Below are positions 59,469 to 64,000 of a stretch of 64,000 bases of DNA, in pieces (position 1 is the first letter of the stretch; each line of letters opens with the position of its first letter). Below the pieces are notes generated by a model. The model did no database searches and was not told the DNA's origin. It saw only the letters and a program-made list of their open reading frames with translations. The position numbers were made by a program, and so were the translations under genes. The stretch is from Gautieria morchelliformis (taxonomy: Eukaryota > Basidiomycota > Agaricomycetes > Gomphales > Gomphaceae). Location: the NCBI GenBank assembly GCA_015179125.1, contig WHVA01000016.1, forward strand, positions 372,001-436,000, given 5' to 3'.

Positions 59469-60017
59469 TGTTGGGTGCATTTATGCTCCTGCAGCAAAAT
59501 CAAGCATAATATATTCGATTTATTGTATGGTGTTTCAATCTCTTCTCACATTGTTCTTGTACCATGCACCCATCTCTCAGATTATTTTCGAAATTTTCCA
59601 GTCACTCCCTACCTCTCCATTCCATTTTGTTATTTCTATTTTCACAAGCGGCTGCACCCAGCGGAGTCTGAAATGACTTCGACGCATGAGCTCTTGGGCG
59701 CTAAAGGGCCGGGTAGTAGTACATGCACAGTGAGACAGATTTCCCCCTCTCTCAGTGACAACTAAATTCACTGAGAGAGGCAAGTAAATTAGTCTAGTGT
59801 TCTTTCGATTTATTGACCTAGAAATTCTCTGTAGTGAATTAATTTCTAGGTAGTGTATAATATATTTATAGTGACAACTAAATTCACTGAGAGAGTGAAT
59901 TAATTTCTAGAGTGAATTAATTTCTAGAGTGAATTAATTTGTAGAGTGAATTAATTTCTAGTCTATTCTTTTGAGCAACAAGTCCATACCTACTGCCTAT
60001 AATTCCTGTCTACTACA
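59469..60017 (+). repeat. Copia LTR, copy 2 (first family)
   Basis: Starts TGTTGGGTGCATTTATGCTC and ends CTGTCTACTACA. It is almost colinear with the solo LTR at 62652-63148 and the 5' part of 4905-5334. It has four GTGAATTAATTT(C/G)TAG units at about 59908-59962. No matching coding region follows, so it may be a solo LTR. Confidence 0.85.
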
Positions 60018-60107
60018 CAATGGTGGAATAAAACAATGGACTGCGCATGAGCTATCTATAGCGGTGGACAATGGAATCTTTAAGAGAATAACGGCACCCT
60101 AAATTGT

Positions 60108-61806
60108 TTGTCACATAGTGTGACACAGGGTGATGCGGTTTGCTTGCAGCTTACGCGTTCACTTCCTACAGCTCAGTGTATAGCTGAGCAGCCGAAAAAG
60201 AAGCGCAAGAAATTGTGCAGCACCCCCAACACATACAATGGCCTAGCCATTGCAAGGGAAAGCGCAATCAGTGCATACCTGGCAGCGTCACTGTCACACA
60301 CCATCAACAACCCTGCCCTACAACAGCAGGTGGCGTTGGTCGAGGCCCAGTACATCAGGCCTCACGTGGACCTGCCGCCACCGGGGGGGACAGTTCACCC
60401 TCCCTACCTGGGGGAAGGGGAGATCATACCACTTGGAGACCCGCCGATCTCCGAGATGGGCTTCCTACCACGCCCAGTAGGAAAGGCACCGCAGCGGCGT
60501 ATGCAGTGGTACAACATCTGCCCGCTCGACGATGCATGCTTCGTCGAGCTCCGACTGCACGCTTCGTCGAGCTCCGACTGCACGCTTCGTCGAGCTCCGA
60601 CTGCACGCTTCGTCAAGCTCCGACTGCACGCTTCGTCGAGCTCCGACTGCACGTGAAGGACACGCCACACCTGCGCACATGCGAAATGATCGGCATGTTC
60701 AAGCGCATCAAGCGCGAGCAACGTGCTTGCAATCCCAAACTATTGTTTCGTGATAGCGAGCAGGAGCCCGCTCGACATCACGGCCATCCTGAAGGGTTGG
60801 ATACACAACCCCGAAGGAATTCCATCTGCCATCTGCGACAATGCGGATGGAAGCCTTAACCTTGCAGACATGGATGTCTGTCTGGATGTGGTCGAAGGCC
60901 CTCGCACCCCAGGTCAAAGGGGTAGCGTCACCCCTCAAGTCAAGGCTATTCGACTTGTTCGGCTCAACTGACCAATGGTCAAGCTTCGTCGATGCCAGGG
61001 AATGCCTGACATCACAGAGCACCAGCCTGTGGCTGTCCATCATGGGCCAATATCCTGTGAGAGGCCGGGCTGGCCCAGACATCCCGCTCGCCGAGATCAC
61101 ACGGTGGCTAGCCTGCTACGCCGGCGTCACCCGTGAGTGAGTGGTTCGCATTGAACATTATGTTCAATGTGTTGGATGTACGATGTCACACAGCACCACA
61201 TGGACCCACATACATGTCAGTACATGTATTTCAACCACCCCCGACCCCTCTTTCCCTCAGTCATTACCTCATCCCGAACATCTGAGGTAAGAGCTAGCTA
61301 CCACTCTCTCCCATCGTTATGCATCCCTTACTTGTCTTTACTCGCACTACAGCTAATCGTAGTGCAGGTTTAATACAGTCATTCACCTCATCCCAAACGT
61401 CTGAGCTAATCATAGTGCAGTTCCAACACAACGCAGTCTCACTGGCGCGGCATTCAGTGCCACCACCCGAGAGGGTCAGCAAAAGATCCTCGAGACCAGC
61501 CATGTGAGAGCCGTGGTGCCCCTGCCGCTCACTCACGCTCAGCTCGACCAGGAGCTTGTGAGCATCCAGCCGCCCCCACAGGCCAATGACCTGGCCATCG
61601 AGGCCATACTCCACGAGGACACCAGCCTCAACGACCAGGCGGAAGCCCCCGCCGTTGGTGAGGTAGAGCCACCGCACCCAGCCACCCCTGCTGACGTGGA
61701 GGCGCCCCTGGCGGAGTTGCGTGCTCCACCGGCCCCTTACAATGCCAATGTCATCGTATCAGAATCATTAGAGGACTCCATCATAGAGGACCTCTATAAC
61801 TCTTGA
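60108..61806 (+). mobile_element. 3' accessory coding region of Ty3 family A/D, frame-broken
   Basis: Open frames 60108-60656, 60723-60971, 60841-61140 and 61504-61806 read colinearly up to a polypurine tract and LTR. The first starts near a KKKRKK nuclear-signal-like stretch. The region has no RT, RNase H, integrase or chromodomain motif. It may be an extra ORF between pol and the 3' LTR, broken by indels and by a 23-bp minisatellite. Function unknown. Confidence 0.5.
60538..60652 (+). repeat. 23-bp minisatellite, five units
   Basis: Five tandem copies of GCTTCGTCGAGCTCCGACTG+CAC, with one G-to-A change in unit 4. The unit has no stop in any plus frame, so an ORF passes through all three frames in turn. 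Confidence 0.9.
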
Positions 61807-61814
61807 AGTTGTCT

Positions 61815-62030
61815 ATAGAGGGGGAGGGTGTAAATAACCTATGTACATAGTTATTACCTAATTCCAGTGGGCCCCTTAGGGACCCACTGTACAGTTCATG
61901 CGTGGGAACCAGCCAGCGATTCCCATCGCATCTTACCTTACACTGTCACTACATAGCATTCAGAATACCACACATTGGTCAAGTTCTGTTGTGCCCTTGT
62001 GACACAAGGCCTAAGATCCACATCTTTACA
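61815..62030 (+). repeat. Polypurine tract and family A Ty3 LTR (3' copy)
   Basis: AGAGGGGGAGGG ends at 61828, directly before TGTAAATAACC at 61829. The LTR aligns with 4330-4540. The right end, CTTTACA at 62030, is provisional, since weak similarity continues. Confidence 0.75.
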
Positions 62031-62588
62031 GTTTTGGTCTTGCGCAGTTGCAAGACACTTTCTTTATTCTCTTATTACAATTCTATTGTTCCTAAGATTA
62101 TAAGTATAGCTACCTCATGTCATTCTTCCTCAGTGGTTTGACACATACATTCAAACACTGAGGTAAGATATTAGTTTAGTTCTTGTTATTATCTCTTGCT
62201 CACCTGTATGCTACAGTTGAACTTCATACACATGATTATAGTAGTGGTTTGACACCTATGTTCAAACACTAAGTTGAACTTCATACAGTCTATTAATTCT
62301 TACAGTATGTACTGTATATCCGTGGTATATAATGTATATACTATGTATACCATACATACTCACTAGCAAATGCCATATGTTATGTATTGATACTGCAGTA
62401 TATGGAATATGCACAGTGTGGACACTACTGTTCAGTCTAATAGTACTACTAGTACTTCAAGTTATACTAGTATGAAAATATCAAGAAAACAGATGATCAT
62501 TACCAGTGATACTCTACTTGAATACTGGAGCAAACTATTATACTACTAGACTTGGTTATTACTTATCAGCATTAGTACATGCTGCCTC
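62031..62588. other. A/T-rich repeat-derived DNA
   Basis: No gene. It contains two copies of an AGTGGTTTGACAC..TTCAAACACT block (about 62132 and 62241) and a TATAC-rich stretch at 62320-62350. Confidence 0.4.
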
Positions 62589-63331
62589 TGTGGTGTTCAA
62601 TGTCATGAAGCTCCTCCCAGTCCTGGATAACCCAATCCTGTGCCAAAGATATGTAGAGGACAGGAATTATAGGCAGTAGGAATGGACTTCTTGCGCAAAA
62701 GAATAGACTAGAAAACAATTCACTCTCTCAGTGAATTTAGTTGTCACTGTAAATATATTATACACTACCTAGAAAACAATTCACTACAGAGGATTTCTAG
62801 GTTAATAAATCGAAAGAATGCTAGACTAATTTACTTGCCTCTCTCAGTGAATTTAGTTGTCACTGAGAGAGGGGGAAATTGTTTCACTGCGCGTGTACTA
62901 CTACCCGGCCCTTTAGCGCCCAAGAGCTCGCGCGTCGAAGTCATTTCAGACTCCGCTGGGTGCAGCCGCTTGTGAAAGTAGGAATAACAAGATGAAATGG
63001 AGAGATAGGGAGTGAGTGGAAAATTTCGAAAATAACCAGAGAAATGGATGCATGATACAAGAACAACATGAGAAGAAATTGAGAAAGCACACAACAAATT
63101 GGATATATTATGCTTGATTTTGGTGCAGGAGCATCAATGCACCCAACAAGATACAGACCACTGCCACCCCCAGAAATCATAGATGGGGAGCAGCACTATG
63201 TGGTCAACAAGATTCTTGACAGCTGCCTCCTATGGTGCCACCTCCGATTCTTGATCAAGTGGGAAGGTTATGGGTACAAGGAAAACTCATGGATTCCTGA
63301 AGATGATGTCCATGCACCAGCCAAGGTATGA
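62589..63331 (+). mobile_element. Ty3 pol C-terminus with chromodomain, split by a solo copia LTR
   Basis: Left part 62589-62651 reads SVVFNVMKLLPVLDNPILCQ; the frame resumes at 63154 as YRPLPPPEIIDGEQHYVVNK, then ILDSCL, LRFLIKWEGYGYKENSWIP and a stop. Two aromatic-cage positions of a chromodomain are visible (Tyr in HYVV, Trp in KWEGY). The halves join in frame after removal of the LTR and one AGATA. Confidence 0.85.
62652..63148 (-). mobile_element. Solo copia LTR, copy 3, with 5-bp target duplication
   Basis: The minus strand starts TGTTGGGTGCATTGATGCTC and ends TCCTCTACA. It is flanked on both sides by AGATA (62647-62651 and 63149-63153). It has the same hairpin and internal order as the LTR at 59469, in opposite orientation. 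Confidence 0.92.
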
Positions 63332-63423
63332 AATTGTACCAGACTCGCCTGGGAGCACCCCAGAGGATCAGGTCAATGGCTTCCCAATCAATCATGTCCT
63401 GTGCTTCAAGGACACAACACTCT

Positions 63424-64000
63424 AGGGGGGCAGGGAGGGTGATGTTATGGGAACCCCCTTCCAAGGCTATTCTGACCTTGGCTTCGGACCTGACCCAAGG
63501 AACAGATCCAACCTGAGCACATCCCAAGGACAAAGCTGATTTCCTGAGCTTTTGGCTTGGGCAGCAATCCCACAGTGGTGCCAGGGGTGTATGCAGGGTC
63601 ATGCATATTAAGCTGTTGCTGCAGAGGTTCCAACTTACATCAGGAGTGGAGCGGGCATCCCTGATTTCAATAAAGAGTGTTGTTATGACCATCCACTTCC
63701 AACTTCCAACACTCAGTTCTGCTTCCTTCCAACATTGCGATAATTCCGATAACCCTGCCCCTTGTTATATCCTTTGTTCTTTCGACTCTATTACTCGGAC
63801 CCACCAGACTTGACTCACAGCACAGCAAGCCCATATGTCCATCCCCTCTAGAGTCCCGTTGTTCCATTATGTCAGATATGCTTTCCATCCCCTTGTTCTT
63901 TTGCCATTGTTCTTTACACTACCCTGCTGTCAAGATTGGTTTTTAGGCATTAATATTGTGTATTAGTGAACACAGCCAATGCCGAATGGCTTGTGCAATG
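63424..64000 (+). repeat. Polypurine tract and Ty3 family C LTR, runs off window
   Basis: AGGGGGGCAGGGAGGG (63424-63439) is followed by TGTTATGGGAACCCCC at 63443. It shares start and middle blocks with the family C LTRs at 46957 (+) and 48562 (-). It is the 3' LTR of the chromodomain element upstream. The end lies beyond base 64000. Confidence 0.75.

Overview
This window looks like nuclear DNA of a filamentous basidiomycete. The protein-coding genes carry many 48-65 nt introns with GT..AG ends, and the gene content is typical of Agaricomycetes: a patatin/NB-ARC/TPR receptor, F-box-like proteins, an aryl-alcohol-type aldo-keto reductase, an omega-like GST, NmrA and DHA2 proteins. Ty3, Ty1 and Tad-like LINE elements are also present. 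A Rhizoctonia/Ceratobasidium-type fungus is my best guess, but this is inference; no marker here fixes the species.

Layout. (1) 1-4.3 kb: the 3' three-quarters of a fungal NLR-type gene (patatin lipase, NB-ARC NTPase, 13 nearly identical TPR units), with two decayed TPR units after its stop. (2) 4.3-12 kb: a nested transposon island. A Ty3 LTR and gag start are cut by a Ty1/copia element, which is itself cut by a second Ty3 element on the minus strand. That Ty3 element carries a spliced antisense ORF with a Zn2Cys6-like cysteine pattern. (3) 13-45 kb: the host gene core, with an aldo-keto reductase, REX1-type RNA exonuclease, a GDP-mannose-3,5-epimerase/glycosyltransferase fusion, a methyltransferase/GT8 fusion, omega-like GST, F-box/LRR-like protein, NFKBIL1-like protein, cytosine-deaminase-like amidohydrolase, two related low-complexity proteins facing each other, and an NmrA-like protein. 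(4) 45.4-49.5 kb: a 663-bp PIF/Harbinger-type MITE, then broken Ty3 LTR, gag and protease pieces. (5) 49.8-52.1 kb: a DHA2-type MFS transporter. (6) 52.2-64 kb: a second, deeply nested island. It holds a dead copia RT/RNase H, a Ty3 gag-protease-RT element split by a poly(A)-tailed LINE, a minus-strand copia gag with its LTR, a second copia LTR, a Ty3 3' region with polypurine tract and LTR, and a Ty3 chromodomain split by a solo copia LTR with a perfect 5-bp target duplication.

How the genes may work together. The most striking host feature is the divergent pair at 19.3-27.2 kb. One gene fuses a plant-type GDP-mannose 3,5-epimerase to two glycosyltransferase modules and membrane segments; the other fuses a SAM methyltransferase to a GT8 glycosyltransferase. 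Both are nearly or fully intronless in an intron-rich neighbourhood, and their shared 3-kb intergenic region has four CACGTG boxes and a duplicated CCGG-type motif. I infer a two-gene pathway that makes a nucleotide sugar (GDP-L-galactose or GDP-L-gulose), transfers it at a membrane, and O-methylates or extends the product. No tRNA, rRNA or CRISPR array was recognised.
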